From Candidatus Omnitrophota bacterium (GTDB taxonomy: Bacteria > Omnitrophota > Gorgyraeia > Zapsychrales > Zapsychraceae): a DNA stretch of 64,000 nt. Made by a program: the position numbers and the translations under genes. The stretch is from positions 1,302,001 through 1,366,000 of the forward strand of contig JACKFL010000006.1 in assembly GCA_020632495.1 (NCBI GenBank), in the 5' to 3' direction. The notes beneath the pieces are model-generated. The model was not told the origin of the DNA. It was given only the letters and a program-made list of their open reading frames with translations, and searched no databases. Below are positions 17,336 through 26,845 of the stretch, piece by piece (the first letter of the stretch is position 1; each line of letters opens with the position of its first letter).

Positions 17336-18216
17336 AAGATCCATCCCACGGAAAACAAGGCACTGTAAATCAACAAAATTTTCCCGGTAAAAGCCAGCGT
17401 GGCATTCAGCCGCGCTCCGTCGGTGCTGCCGAAAACCGTCCTTATTCCGGGTAAAGCCAACACACTGATAACACTGCAGACCAGGATCGCCACATGATCG
17501 TGGATGAGCATATAGATCAAAACCGGAAGAAGCGCGGCCAGCATCAGACTCACCGCGTACTCATATTGACCGAACGTCCGGCCGAAACGCACCGCCAGCG
17601 TTTTTTTACCGCTGCGCCGGTCACCGTCGATATCGCGGTAGTTGTTGACGGCGAGAATCGCCACGGAAATCAAACCCGGCCCCAAACCGGCTAGGAGTAC
17701 GGCATAATTCAGTTCGTATGTCTGCACCAGGTAAGTCCCGCCCACCGCGACGGGACCGAAAAAAACCAGCACGAAAAGATCACCCAGCCCGAGATATCCC
17801 AGCGGTTTGGGCCCGGCCGTGTAAAATATTCCGGAAAGGATGCAAACGACCCCCAGCAGACCGATCGGCCAGCCGCCGCGTTGGACCAGGATCAGGAAAC
17901 CCAGCATGGTCACCGCAAAGACGCCGGCGAAGGCGTTGCGCACCGTTTCGGGTTTGATCAGTCCGGCCTGCGTGACTCTTACCGGACCCACGCGCTCAGC
18001 CGTGTCCGTGCCCTTCTTGAAATCATAGTAGTCGTTCGCCAGGTTGGTTCCGATTTGGATCGTTACGGCGGTCAACAAACATACCAGTGCCGTCGGCCAG
18101 TGCCAGAGCCCGTCGCCGAAGGCCATGGCCGTACCGATGACCACCGGCGCGACAGCCGCCGGCAAAGTCTTAGGCCGGCACGCCAGCATCCAGTTTTTGA
18201 TGGCCGTTGAAGTCAT
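17332..18216 (-). CDS. menA: 1,4-dihydroxy-2-naphthoate polyprenyltransferase
   Basis: 294-residue UbiA-family membrane enzyme with about eight or nine spans. The two Asp-rich motifs are NLANDYYDFKKGTD (about residue 60) and NNYRDIDGDRRSGKKT (about residue 185), which bind Mg and the polyprenyl diphosphate. It attaches the isoprenoid tail to DHNA, giving demethylmenaquinone. It sits in the men operon between menB and menC. Confidence 0.95.
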   Translation of the reverse strand: MTSTAIKNWMLACRPKTLPAAVAPVVIGTAMAFGDGLWHWPTALVCLLTAVTIQIGTNLANDYYDFKKGTDTAERVGPVRVTQAGLIKPETVRNAFAGVFAVTMLGFLILVQRGGWPIGLLGVVCILSGIFYTAGPKPLGYLGLGDLFVLVFFGPVAVGGTYLVQTYELNYAVLLAGLGPGLISVAILAVNNYRDIDGDRRSGKKTLAVRFGRTFGQYEYAVSLMLAALLPVLIYMLIHDHVAILVCSVISVLALPGIRTVFGSTDGARLNATLAFTGKILLIYSALFSVGWIL

Positions 18217-18221
18217 AATCG

Positions 18222-19055
18222 TTACGGTCGCCGCGGAAACTTTGAGAAGTCCGGTTTGCGTTTTTCCACAAAGGCATTGCGGCCTTCCTGCCCTTCCTCA
18301 CTCATGTAAAACAGCATCGTCGCGTTACCCGCTAATTCCTGCAAACCGGCCTGTCCGTCACAATCAGCATTTAAGGCCGCCTTCAAACAGCGTATGGCCA
18401 GTGGCGAATTGCTGAGGATCTCGCGGCACCATTGCACGGTCTCCGCCTCGAGTTGATCCAACGGAACGACCGTATTGACCAAGCCCATCGCCAACGCCTG
18501 CTGAGCATCGTATTGCCGGCAGAGAAACCAGATTTCGCGGGCTTTTTTCTGTCCGACGATACGGGCCATGTAACTGGCGCCGTACCCCCCATCAAAGGAG
18601 CCGACCCGCGGACCGGTCTGACCGAAACGGGCATTGTCCGCCGCGATCGTTAAGTCGCATAAAAGGTGCAGAATATGTCCGCCGCCGATCGCGTACCCGG
18701 CGACCATAGCGACAATCGGTTTCGGACAGGTGCGCATCTGGCGCTGGAAGTCCAGCACGTTCAGACGATTCGTGCCATCGCTGTCCTTGTATCCGGCGTC
18801 CCCGCGGATCTTTTGATCCCCGCCGGAACAAAAGGCCTTGTCACCTTCACCCGTAAGAATGATAACACCGATGGATTCATCGTCGCGCGCCTCGTTAAGG
18901 GCATGGGACATTTCGTGAACGGTCTGCGGCCGGAAGGCATTTCGGACCTGCGGCCGGTTAATGGTGATCTTGGCGATCCCCTCGGCCTTGTCATATTTAA
19001 TATCTTCGTATTGTCCGGCTGATTGCCACTGTATCGATTCTCTCGTCATGGTCAT
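18222..19055 (-). CDS. menB: 1,4-dihydroxy-2-naphthoyl-CoA synthase
   Basis: 277-residue crotonase-fold enzyme that closes the second ring of the naphthoquinone. It shows the oxyanion-hole motif FCSGGDQKIRG, the AGYAIGGGHILHLLCD loop and the MenB-specific QTGPRVGSFDGGYG segment with the active-site Ser/Asp. Length matches the family. It follows menD by one base. Confidence 0.96.
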   Translation of the reverse strand: MTMTRESIQWQSAGQYEDIKYDKAEGIAKITINRPQVRNAFRPQTVHEMSHALNEARDDESIGVIILTGEGDKAFCSGGDQKIRGDAGYKDSDGTNRLNVLDFQRQMRTCPKPIVAMVAGYAIGGGHILHLLCDLTIAADNARFGQTGPRVGSFDGGYGASYMARIVGQKKAREIWFLCRQYDAQQALAMGLVNTVVPLDQLEAETVQWCREILSNSPLAIRCLKAALNADCDGQAGLQELAGNATMLFYMSEEGQEGRNAFVEKRKPDFSKFPRRP

Positions 19056-19056
19056 G

Positions 19057-20826
19057 TTATCCTCTTTCCTGCTTTCCCAAAATTTTGCGGATTCGGTTGG
19101 CGATGGTTTGATGCAAACGGAAGTTCTCTCGGCGGTCGGTCACCACTTCGATGATTGTGGCGGAGGCCGTCTTAACTGCGGCGCAGTAAGCCTTCTCAAA
19201 AGAGGCCGTCGTTTCAGGCCGCTCATAGCGCATGTTAAACTGGCGGGCGATATCATCAAAATGCATACCGTGCGGCGCGGCAAAATAGCGTTCAAAGTCC
19301 TTATTATTTGCGGCAATGGGCAAAAACTCAAATATGCCGCCGCCGTTGTTATTCAGCACGACAATAACCGCCGGAGGGATATCCCCGGACCACAGCGCTA
19401 ATGAATTCATGTCGTAGAGAAACGCCAGATCGCCCACCAGTATGCTTACCGGACGGTTCAAACCCTTTGCAAAACCGGCGGCGCTGGCCAGTATGCCATC
19501 GATGCCGCTGGCCCCGCGGTTGGCGCCCATCGGCACCTCGTGGCGACCGTCGGCGAAGGCGTCCATTTCCCTCACCGCGAGGCTGTTGGATACGAACAGC
19601 GCGTGCGGTTTGGGCAGACAGCTGCTGACAATCTGCATGACGGCCGGCTCGCTGATCCGAGATTCGCCCGCGCCCCATAGCCGTAAGGCCTCTTGAGCAA
19701 GACGTTCCTTCCGCTGAAACTGTTTGAGCTGTTGTCCCGCCGGACGTTGGCGGACCGCCTGCGCAAGCTTGCGCGCGAATTCCCCGGGGCAGCCTTGAAC
19801 TCTGATTTCCACCTGATGTTGTGGATCGTTTCGCAGCGGATGGTTGAGTACCATGATCATGTCGCGCGGGCTACAGCGCGCCAACCATTCATAATATGAC
19901 TTGGCGGTGATGCGCCCTCCGAGATGCAGCACCGCATCCACTCCCCCCCTAAGATGCGGCAAAAGGTGCTGATAATGCCGGATGACAAGATCACCGTGCG
20001 GCGCAAAGCGCAATCCGGAAGTGATGTCCGGAAGGACCGGCCACTGCAGTTTCTGTGCCAACCGCAGAACATGGCGGGTTGCCGTGGGCCCGGGCAGTTT
20101 TCCGCAAACAATGACTCCGGTTTTGGCAGATAATACCCGTCCCGTGACGGCCTCAACGGCAGCCGCGGCGGGCAGCGTCTCGGGTGAAAAATAGGTCGTG
20201 AAGGGGCGGGCGGTGCGCGCCCAACCGTACAACGCCTGGCCTACCGCTGAACCGAGTCGACCCTGTTGGGACTTCGCGGCAAACGGCTCGCGGAACATCC
20301 AGTTGATATGAACCGGACCGGGGATCTCGCCTTGCGATCGGTAGACGGCCTGGTCGATGGTGGTCAATACAAAGGCGGGGTCGGTCTCAGCACAGGCCAC
20401 CGGCAGATCCGTTTCCCACCGGACGTAACCGGAGAAGATGCCGGGCTGCGTGATCGTTTGATTGGCCCCGGTTTGACGCAATTCGGGAGGCCGGTCGGCG
20501 CTGAGCACCACCAGCGGCAGCTTCTTTTTGGAAGCCTCGACGACTGCCGGTAGCAAATTGGCCACGGCCGTCCCCGACGTCGTAATTACAGCCACCCCGC
20601 CTTTACGGCCAGCGGCATAACCCAAGGCAAAAAATCCCAAACCGCGTTCATCAAAATGCACCAGCTGCCGGGCCTTGGGATTGGCCGCGACCGCCATAGT
20701 CAGCGGTGTGGAGCGTGATCCCGGCGCCACACAAAAATACTCGACACCGCAGCGGATCAGTTCCTCGACGGCGAGGTCGGCCCATAGTTGTTGAAGGTCC
20801 GCGCTGTTCATCTTTCGGGCACTCAT
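19057..20826 (-). CDS. menD: SEPHCHC synthase (MenD)
   Basis: 589-residue thiamine-diphosphate enzyme joining isochorismate and the succinic semialdehyde carbanion from 2-oxoglutarate. PYR-domain motif FCVAPGSRSTPLT and ERGLGFFALG (activating Glu), PP-domain motif VGDLAFLYDMNSL and NNNGGGIFEFLP are all present. The start overlaps the menF stop (ATGA). The 2-oxoglutarate it needs is also the substrate of the kor complex encoded at 24-27 kb. Confidence 0.96.
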   Translation of the reverse strand: MSARKMNSADLQQLWADLAVEELIRCGVEYFCVAPGSRSTPLTMAVAANPKARQLVHFDERGLGFFALGYAAGRKGGVAVITTSGTAVANLLPAVVEASKKKLPLVVLSADRPPELRQTGANQTITQPGIFSGYVRWETDLPVACAETDPAFVLTTIDQAVYRSQGEIPGPVHINWMFREPFAAKSQQGRLGSAVGQALYGWARTARPFTTYFSPETLPAAAAVEAVTGRVLSAKTGVIVCGKLPGPTATRHVLRLAQKLQWPVLPDITSGLRFAPHGDLVIRHYQHLLPHLRGGVDAVLHLGGRITAKSYYEWLARCSPRDMIMVLNHPLRNDPQHQVEIRVQGCPGEFARKLAQAVRQRPAGQQLKQFQRKERLAQEALRLWGAGESRISEPAVMQIVSSCLPKPHALFVSNSLAVREMDAFADGRHEVPMGANRGASGIDGILASAAGFAKGLNRPVSILVGDLAFLYDMNSLALWSGDIPPAVIVVLNNNGGGIFEFLPIAANNKDFERYFAAPHGMHFDDIARQFNMRYERPETTASFEKAYCAAVKTASATIIEVVTDRRENFRLHQTIANRIRKILGKQERG

Positions 20827-22196
20827 CCGAATACTTTCATGAATCGACTGATCTTGGTTTCAATCTCTTCCCACTCATCGTCGGCCCGCGAGCCTTCGAC
20901 AATCCCGGCCCCGGCATACAATGACAAGATGTGGTCGACGACCAATCCCGAGCGTATCGCTACCGCGAACTCACAGGATTGACGGGCGATCCACCCGACC
21001 GGCCCCGCGTACCAACCGCGGGAAAATTCTTCCAAGGCGCTGATATGCCGGCTTGCCTGCGCCACCGGATATCCGCCGACCGCGGGGGTCGGATGCAACG
21101 CCCGCAGGATATCGGCCCGAGTGACATCGGCCGACAATCGCCCGGTCATTTGGGTACAGAGATGCTGAACATTGTTTAGCGCCATGATACCGGGCTCGGC
21201 AGGAATTTCAAACTCCGAGCACAACCGCTGTAGCTCCGTACGCAGATGATCGACCACAAACTGCTGTTCACGTCGGCACTTGTCGGAGGCCAACAATTCC
21301 CGCCTGAAGGCCTCAGTCTCCTGTTCACTGCCCCCGGTTGGCATCGTCCCGGCCACCGCTTCAGTCAGGATCCGGTCCGCGTCGAGGCGGAATAGACGTT
21401 CGGGAGTCGCACCGACAAAACCGCAATGCGGTCGCGGTTGAAAACAAAAGTGATAGCAACCGGGAGAGGTCTGGCTTAAAAAATTGACGAGCGCGCTCGG
21501 TCGGATGGGCACATGGAACGCGAAGTTACTTTGCCTGGCCAGCACGATTTTCTCGCTGCGCTCCAGCCGCAAAGCATCCACTACTCTCCGCCAAGCTCCC
21601 CGGTTCGGAAAATCCACCCGGCTAAGCCGGCGCGGCACCTGCCGGTAGCTAGTTTCCCCCGAGAAGTCCAAGCCTTTCAATTCGCCGACAACCTGAGAAA
21701 CAATGTCGGGCGTAATCTCAGCCACCCGCATATTGACGGCAAACACATACTCCGCGTCACGACGGACTACTTCGAACCGGGGGACGATCCAGCGATACGC
21801 GCCAAAATCACGCCATACACCAGCTTCATACCCGGGATCGAAACTGAAACCGCCGTAAAATCGGACACGCTGATTGTCGTCTCCGAGGCTCGCGTCTATG
21901 GCATCAAACACTTGCTGATAGTCCGCCGATCCGGATCCGAAGAGCATTTTGGCCCGTCCGACACCGGCGGTCTCCTCGATGCCTTCCCGGTCCGACCAGT
22001 AGATTTTCTCTGCATTGACTTGGTTGTGTAACCAACCCAACGGACGCATCGGCTCGCAGTGAAACTCAAACCGCAAAACCGTGTCGACGTCACCGATCGG
22101 CGAGACCATTTGCGGCAACCGGGCTATCTGACCGATCACGGCGTCCCTGAGCTCCGTGTGACCGTAGACACGGTCACTGCAAAACAAGGTCATCAT
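20823..22196 (-). CDS. menF: menaquinone-specific isochorismate synthase
   Basis: 457-residue chorismate-utilising enzyme converting chorismate to isochorismate. The C-terminal catalytic part shows FVGATPERLFRL, TEAVAGTMPTGG and the Mg-binding ALHPTPAVGGYP and RGWYAGPVGW motifs. Length is that of MenF/EntC. It overlaps menG upstream and menD downstream by four bases each. Chorismate comes from aroC at 36-37 kb. Confidence 0.95.
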   Translation of the reverse strand: MMTLFCSDRVYGHTELRDAVIGQIARLPQMVSPIGDVDTVLRFEFHCEPMRPLGWLHNQVNAEKIYWSDREGIEETAGVGRAKMLFGSGSADYQQVFDAIDASLGDDNQRVRFYGGFSFDPGYEAGVWRDFGAYRWIVPRFEVVRRDAEYVFAVNMRVAEITPDIVSQVVGELKGLDFSGETSYRQVPRRLSRVDFPNRGAWRRVVDALRLERSEKIVLARQSNFAFHVPIRPSALVNFLSQTSPGCYHFCFQPRPHCGFVGATPERLFRLDADRILTEAVAGTMPTGGSEQETEAFRRELLASDKCRREQQFVVDHLRTELQRLCSEFEIPAEPGIMALNNVQHLCTQMTGRLSADVTRADILRALHPTPAVGGYPVAQASRHISALEEFSRGWYAGPVGWIARQSCEFAVAIRSGLVVDHILSLYAGAGIVEGSRADDEWEEIETKISRFMKVFG

Positions 22197-22921
22197 TCCC
22201 GCTCACCCTGATAGATCGTGGCGACACCGAACAGCAGCGGGTGCGCGCTGACACGGGAAAATCCCGCCCGACGCATCAGTTCGCAAAACTCCTCCCCATA
22301 AGGAAATTGTTCAATCGTTTCATTGAGATACTTGTAGGCCGCGTACTCGCCGCTCAGCAACCATCCAAGGGCCGGAACGACGGTGCGCAAGTATAGCAAA
22401 TGCCCCGCGCGCAACAGGGGATTTTTCGGAAAAGAAAACTCTAGTATCAGGCTGCGTCCGCCCGGCCGCAATACGCGGCGCATTTCTTGCAGGGCCACCA
22501 GGGGATCATCCACATTGCGGATTCCGAACGCGATCGTGGTGCAATCGAAGGCTTCTTCTTCAAATGGAATTTTATTGGCATTAGCCGTGCGCAGGCTGAG
22601 CCTATTATCTAAATTCTTTTTAATGATTTTCTTGCGGCCGATGTCCAGCATGCGAGCCGCCATATCCACCCCCACCCCTTCGGTCAGCCGCGGCGTGTTC
22701 TCCGCCAGCGTGATCAGGACGTCCGCGGTCCCGGTGGCCAAATCAAGCAATTTAAGATCCGGCTTGTCGGGCAGAAACGCGCACAGCCGGCGGCGCCATG
22801 AAAGGTCCAGCCCCAAGGACAACAACCGGTTGAGCAGGTCGTAACGGGCCGAAATCCGGTTAAACATTTTCCAGGAGTCGGATTTAGGGACAGGAAATTG
22901 GCGGTCGACTGGATCGGTCAT
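22193..22921 (-). CDS. menG: demethylmenaquinone C-methyltransferase
   Basis: 242-residue SAM-dependent methyltransferase of the UbiE family: LDLATGTADVLI is the SAM-binding motif I, followed by the family signatures FDCTTIAFGIRNVDD and RVLRPGGRSLILEFSFP. UbiE enzymes can act in ubiquinone or menaquinone synthesis; being first gene of a menaquinone operon, its substrate here is demethylmenaquinone. Begins the operon behind the promoter at 22971-22999. Confidence 0.95.
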   Translation of the reverse strand: MTDPVDRQFPVPKSDSWKMFNRISARYDLLNRLLSLGLDLSWRRRLCAFLPDKPDLKLLDLATGTADVLITLAENTPRLTEGVGVDMAARMLDIGRKKIIKKNLDNRLSLRTANANKIPFEEEAFDCTTIAFGIRNVDDPLVALQEMRRVLRPGGRSLILEFSFPKNPLLRAGHLLYLRTVVPALGWLLSGEYAAYKYLNETIEQFPYGEEFCELMRRAGFSRVSAHPLLFGVATIYQGERE

Positions 22922-22970
22922 TGCGTTCTCTTTTGATTAAACGGACAGTGAATTTGTCAGAAGATGGTGT

Positions 22971-22999
22971 ATGCTAACACATTTGGTAGGCAATTTCAA
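22971..22999 (-). promoter_or_regulatory. sigma70-type promoter for the men operon
   Basis: Minus strand TTGAAA (22994-22999), 17-base spacer, TAGCAT (22971-22976), about 50 bases before menG. Confidence 0.5.
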
Positions 23000-23037
23000 A
23001 GCGTAATCCACGTACGGGACGAGCCGGGGATCCGGGA

Positions 23038-23973
23038 TTACTGCTCGGAGAGGTAGCGTTCGGCCTCCAGGGCGGCCATGCAACCGGACCCCGCCGCTGT
23101 CACCGCCTGGCGGTAAATCTTGTCCTGAACATCGCCGCAGGCAAATACTCCCGGGCGGCTGGTCGCAGTCGATTTGCCGCGGGTCACGATGTACCCCGTT
23201 TCATCTGTCTCGAGTTGGCCGTCCAGAAAAGCCGTGTTCGGTTCATGGCCGATGGCATAAAACAAGCCGCCGGCCGCATGCAGACTTTCATCCCCGGATT
23301 GATTATTAACCAGTTTTACCTGTTCCAGACTGTTCTCCCCCAGGACCTCACGCAACTCCGTATGCCACATTACTTCAATTTTTTCGCTGCGCGTTACCCG
23401 TTCCTGCATGACCTTCGAGGCCCGCATCACGTCCCGCCGGACACACATAATGACCTTGCTGGCGTACTTGGTCAGATACATCGCCTCCTCGCAGGCCGTA
23501 TCACCGCCGCCGATCACAAACAAAACCTTGTTGCGAAAGATAGGCAACGCCCCGTCGCAGACGGCACAAGCAGAAATCCCCCGCTGCCAAAGCTTGTCTT
23601 CCCCGGTTACGTGCAAGCGTTTGGCCGTCGCCCCGGTGGCGATAATCAATGCCATGCACTCGAGGCTTGTCTTTCCGGCGGTGACTTTAAACGGAGCCGT
23701 GTTCAGATCGACTTTGTCCACGGTAACGGTCTCAATGCGGGCGCCGCATTTGACCGATTGTTCGCGGCATCGCTCCATCAGTTCCGGCCCCATAATGCCC
23801 TGGGGAAAGCCCGGGAAATTCTCGACATCCGTCGTGGTGGTCAGCTGTCCCCCGGCCGCAACACCGCCTGCCATCAAACCTTCAAACATCAAGGGCTTCA
23901 ACTGGGCACGTCCGGCGTAGATCGCCGCCGTATGGGCTGCGGGCCCTGAACCTATGATTATGACTTTTTCCAT
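23038..23973 (-). CDS. trxB: thioredoxin reductase
   Basis: 311-residue flavoprotein transferring electrons from NADPH to thioredoxin. N-terminal FAD motif IIGSGPAAHTAAIYAGRA, redox disulfide in SACAVCDGALP (CAVC instead of the commoner CATC), NADPH motif VIGGGDTACEEA, and the second FAD motif GVFACGDVQDKIYRQAVTAA. Start is one base past the korB stop, so it is probably expressed with korAB. It can supply Tpx and other thioredoxin clients here. NADPH versus ferredoxin as donor cannot be read with certainty, although the Rossmann motif argues for a pyridine nucleotide. Confidence 0.93.
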   Translation of the reverse strand: MEKVIIIGSGPAAHTAAIYAGRAQLKPLMFEGLMAGGVAAGGQLTTTTDVENFPGFPQGIMGPELMERCREQSVKCGARIETVTVDKVDLNTAPFKVTAGKTSLECMALIIATGATAKRLHVTGEDKLWQRGISACAVCDGALPIFRNKVLFVIGGGDTACEEAMYLTKYASKVIMCVRRDVMRASKVMQERVTRSEKIEVMWHTELREVLGENSLEQVKLVNNQSGDESLHAAGGLFYAIGHEPNTAFLDGQLETDETGYIVTRGKSTATSRPGVFACGDVQDKIYRQAVTAAGSGCMAALEAERYLSEQ

Positions 23974-23974
23974 G

Positions 23975-24892
23975 CTAAATCTTGTATTTATCGAGGATCT
24001 TGGTCCGGTCTTTGGAGCCGGCGGCCGCCACTTGTTCCTGCATCAGGGCATCGTACCGGGCTTTGGCCGGATCGTGATACAGCAGACCGAAGTAGGTCCT
24101 GTCGGTATTGGCCAGGGTGAACGCCGCCGTCAAGTCGGAGGGATCATGTTGGATCTGCTCGGTCTTGTCGGCGATACGCTTGTCGGGTGGGATTCCTTTT
24201 TCATGCGTGAGAAAGGAGAACCAGTCGGTGGACTTGTGCTCAAAATTATATGGGTCGAAATGTGGGCACCGCTGCGAAACGTGTACAAACGAAAATCCTT
24301 TATGACGGTAGGCAGCCTCCAGCGTATTGACCAGATGGTCCGGCATCCAGTCGGCCGTATTGGCCACGAAGGAAGCACCGATCCCCAAGACCATACGCAG
24401 GGCTTTAATGGGCGCCAGATAAGTCCCGGCCGGTTGCGTGTTGGTTTTGTGACCTTGCCGTGTAGTCGGTGAGGTTTGACTCTTGGTCAACGCGTACAAC
24501 TCATTGTCGTAAAGGACAAAGACACAGTTAAAATTCTTATTGAGTCCGTGAATGAGATGATTCCCGCCGATACTGATGGCATCGCCGTCCCCGGAATGAA
24601 TAAACAGACTTAGCTCAGGCCGGGTCAGCGACAATCCGGTCGCCACCGGAATGGCGCGGCCGTGAATCGAATGCACACCGTAAGTATTGATGTAGAACGG
24701 AGCCCGTCCTGAGCAGCCGATGCCCGAGATATTCACGGTATTGTGCGGCGCTATGGCCTGATTAACCATAAAGCGCTTGATACCCATAATGATACTGAAG
24801 TCACCGCAGCCCGCGCACCAGCGGGGATTTTCGGTGTTGAGTTCCTTGATCGTCAGCGGGGATTGGGATGATGGCTCGGTAGCGGTGGTCAT
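23975..24892 (-). CDS. korB: 2-oxoacid:ferredoxin oxidoreductase beta subunit (2-oxoglutarate type likely)
   Basis: 305-residue thiamine-diphosphate subunit. WCAGCGDF carries the N-terminal Cys pair of the [4Fe-4S] ligands, GIGCSGR supplies another, and SGDGDAISIGGNHLIH plus DNELYALTKSQTSPTT is the TPP/Mg motif. The beta subunit with an alpha-gamma fused partner is the two-subunit KorAB type that usually oxidises 2-oxoglutarate to succinyl-CoA with ferredoxin. The pyruvate alternative is not excluded. Two ferredoxin genes lie at 46.6-47.3 kb. Confidence 0.9.
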   Translation of the reverse strand: MTTATEPSSQSPLTIKELNTENPRWCAGCGDFSIIMGIKRFMVNQAIAPHNTVNISGIGCSGRAPFYINTYGVHSIHGRAIPVATGLSLTRPELSLFIHSGDGDAISIGGNHLIHGLNKNFNCVFVLYDNELYALTKSQTSPTTRQGHKTNTQPAGTYLAPIKALRMVLGIGASFVANTADWMPDHLVNTLEAAYRHKGFSFVHVSQRCPHFDPYNFEHKSTDWFSFLTHEKGIPPDKRIADKTEQIQHDPSDLTAAFTLANTDRTYFGLLYHDPAKARYDALMQEQVAAAGSKDRTKILDKYKI

Positions 24893-24896
24893 TTGC

Positions 24897-26720
24897 TTAT
24901 TCCTTATTCAAAGTTTCTTTGATGGCATTTTGAATGGTCATCGGCGTAATAGGCCGGCCGGTTGCCCGACAAATCATCGGCTTGACATCGACCAATGTCT
25001 TTGAACGCAAAAACATCGCCAGCGGAGTCCGCTTGAGGTAATCGCCGAAGGCCAATTCGACCGTCACAACCCTTTTAAAGCGTTTGAAGATGTCGGCCAG
25101 CATCAGCGGTAACGGATAAACAACTTTAAAGCAAATCCCGCCAACCTTAAGCCCCTGCTTCTGACAAGAGACAACGGCTTCGCTCAGGGCGCCGAAGGTG
25201 CTTCCCCAGCCGATAACCAACATATCACCTTCCTGACAATCGCCGATCATATCGGGCTCACGGAGACTGCGCTGCACATGATGAACCTTCTCGTTACGCA
25301 CGGCATGCGACCGCTGGTTGCTCTTGGCGAAATAATTGACCTTGCCTTCTTCATCCGTGTTCAGACCGGTGACCCGCCGCATGTGGCCCGGGACACCCGG
25401 AGGAGACTGATCGCGGCGGACCATCTCAATGTCGTCCGGAAGGCGGCTCATACCGAAATAATCGAGCACCTCGTCGGCTATATCATCGACGTTTTCCTCC
25501 AAGGCATAGGCCTTCGGCTTCGGGATGACCTTGTAGCTGTTGGCCATCTGAAAGTCACTCATGATAAAAACCGGCAACCTCAATTTTTCGGCGAAGTAGC
25601 GCGCGATTTGCGGCGCGTAGAAACAGTCCAGAATGGATCCAACCCCGATGACGACCTGGGTGTTGTCGCCGTGCGCTCCGTAAATCGCTGACAACAGATC
25701 TGACTGTTCGGTCTTGGTCGGCATCCCGGTGGACGGCCCCGACCGTTGGATATCCGCGATGATGATTGGGATCTCTGCCGCCGAGGCATATCCGATGAAC
25801 TCCTGTTTCAGGGACAGCCCCGGTCCCGATGTCGCCGTCAGGGCCGGCGTGCCGCCGTAGTACGCCCCAATCGCCGAACCGATCGCCGAGATTTCGTCTT
25901 CCGCCTGGTGCACCATTCCTCCGTACGACGGAAAGCTCCGCGCCAGCGTGTGCATGATCGAGGAAGCGGGGGTAATCGGATATCCGCAGACGATCTTGAT
26001 ACCGGCGTCGATGATCCCCATGCTTAACGCGGTGTTGCCGTCGATAAGTATCTTCTCTTGTGAAGACTCGGCCGCTGAGGCGATTTCAAAACTGAAATCG
26101 AAGTTGTTCGACGCGAAATGATGTCCTTCCTGAAAAATCTCGATGTTACGTGCCAGCACATCCTCTTTCAACTTCTTACCGAAGGTCGCCGTGATCTCCT
26201 CGACCATAGTTTCTTCAGGAACGTTATACATGGCACTGATCATGCCAAGATAATACATATTCTTACCTTTGCCGGCCAACGCCTTTATATCGGCCTTGGC
26301 GGTGTCAGTCAAATCAAAGGGAAATATTTTCAACCCCAGCTTCGTCGCGCGCTTACAAACCATTTCATACGATTCTTCATTCGCCTTTTGATCTCCGATA
26401 TCCAGCAAAACTCGACAGTTCGGGTTGTGCTCTTCATCGTCGAGACGCCGGTCCAATACGATCTCGTGCTGGGCAATGAGGATGTCCGTGTCATTCCCTA
26501 TATTGGTCAGATCCGTGTCTCCGACGCGAATAATGGTGCCGGACAGGGCCGGCTTTGAACGGGCGGGCGGTGAGATTTCCGCCGGAATCATCGGTTCGAT
26601 AAAAACGTAGCGCCCGCTGTGGGCAAACGCGCGAATCAGGATATCACCGGCTTTTTGAGCACCGAATCCGGCATCCATGAGCAGCTCCATGCGGTGAATA
26701 TGGTGGACTTCTTTTGACAT
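24897..26720 (-). CDS. korA: 2-oxoacid:ferredoxin oxidoreductase, fused gamma-alpha subunit
   Basis: 607-residue protein with the gamma domain first (about 1-190, GFGAQKAGDILIRAF) and the alpha domain after (about 215-600, GYPITPASSIMHTLAR, HQAEDEISAIGSAIGA, TATSGPGLSLKQE). Together with KorB it forms the ferredoxin-dependent enzyme of a complete or reductive TCA cycle. The fused gamma-alpha arrangement is common in aerobes. Behind a good promoter and ahead of korB by four bases. Confidence 0.9.
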   Translation of the reverse strand: MSKEVHHIHRMELLMDAGFGAQKAGDILIRAFAHSGRYVFIEPMIPAEISPPARSKPALSGTIIRVGDTDLTNIGNDTDILIAQHEIVLDRRLDDEEHNPNCRVLLDIGDQKANEESYEMVCKRATKLGLKIFPFDLTDTAKADIKALAGKGKNMYYLGMISAMYNVPEETMVEEITATFGKKLKEDVLARNIEIFQEGHHFASNNFDFSFEIASAAESSQEKILIDGNTALSMGIIDAGIKIVCGYPITPASSIMHTLARSFPSYGGMVHQAEDEISAIGSAIGAYYGGTPALTATSGPGLSLKQEFIGYASAAEIPIIIADIQRSGPSTGMPTKTEQSDLLSAIYGAHGDNTQVVIGVGSILDCFYAPQIARYFAEKLRLPVFIMSDFQMANSYKVIPKPKAYALEENVDDIADEVLDYFGMSRLPDDIEMVRRDQSPPGVPGHMRRVTGLNTDEEGKVNYFAKSNQRSHAVRNEKVHHVQRSLREPDMIGDCQEGDMLVIGWGSTFGALSEAVVSCQKQGLKVGGICFKVVYPLPLMLADIFKRFKRVVTVELAFGDYLKRTPLAMFLRSKTLVDVKPMICRATGRPITPMTIQNAIKETLNKE

Positions 26721-26769
26721 AGCTCCTCGATACTAAGGTAATGGATTGTGGGGTGTTGATTCGAGTTTC

Positions 26770-26797
26770 ATCATAGCACCAACCCTATCCAGTTCAA
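26770..26797 (-). promoter_or_regulatory. sigma70-type promoter for korA-korB-trxB
   Basis: Minus strand TTGAAC (26792-26797), 16-base spacer, TATGAT (26770-26775), about 50 bases ahead of korA. Confidence 0.6.
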
Positions 26798-26845
26798 TAA
26801 AATTTACCAAATTTTTTGGGGATTTTCGCGTAAAATCGGCTGGAT

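Noticed and set aside
23975..26720. Reductive TCA cycle from korAB and acnA
   Set aside because: There is no ATP-citrate lyase or fumarate reductase in the window, so direction is not supported.
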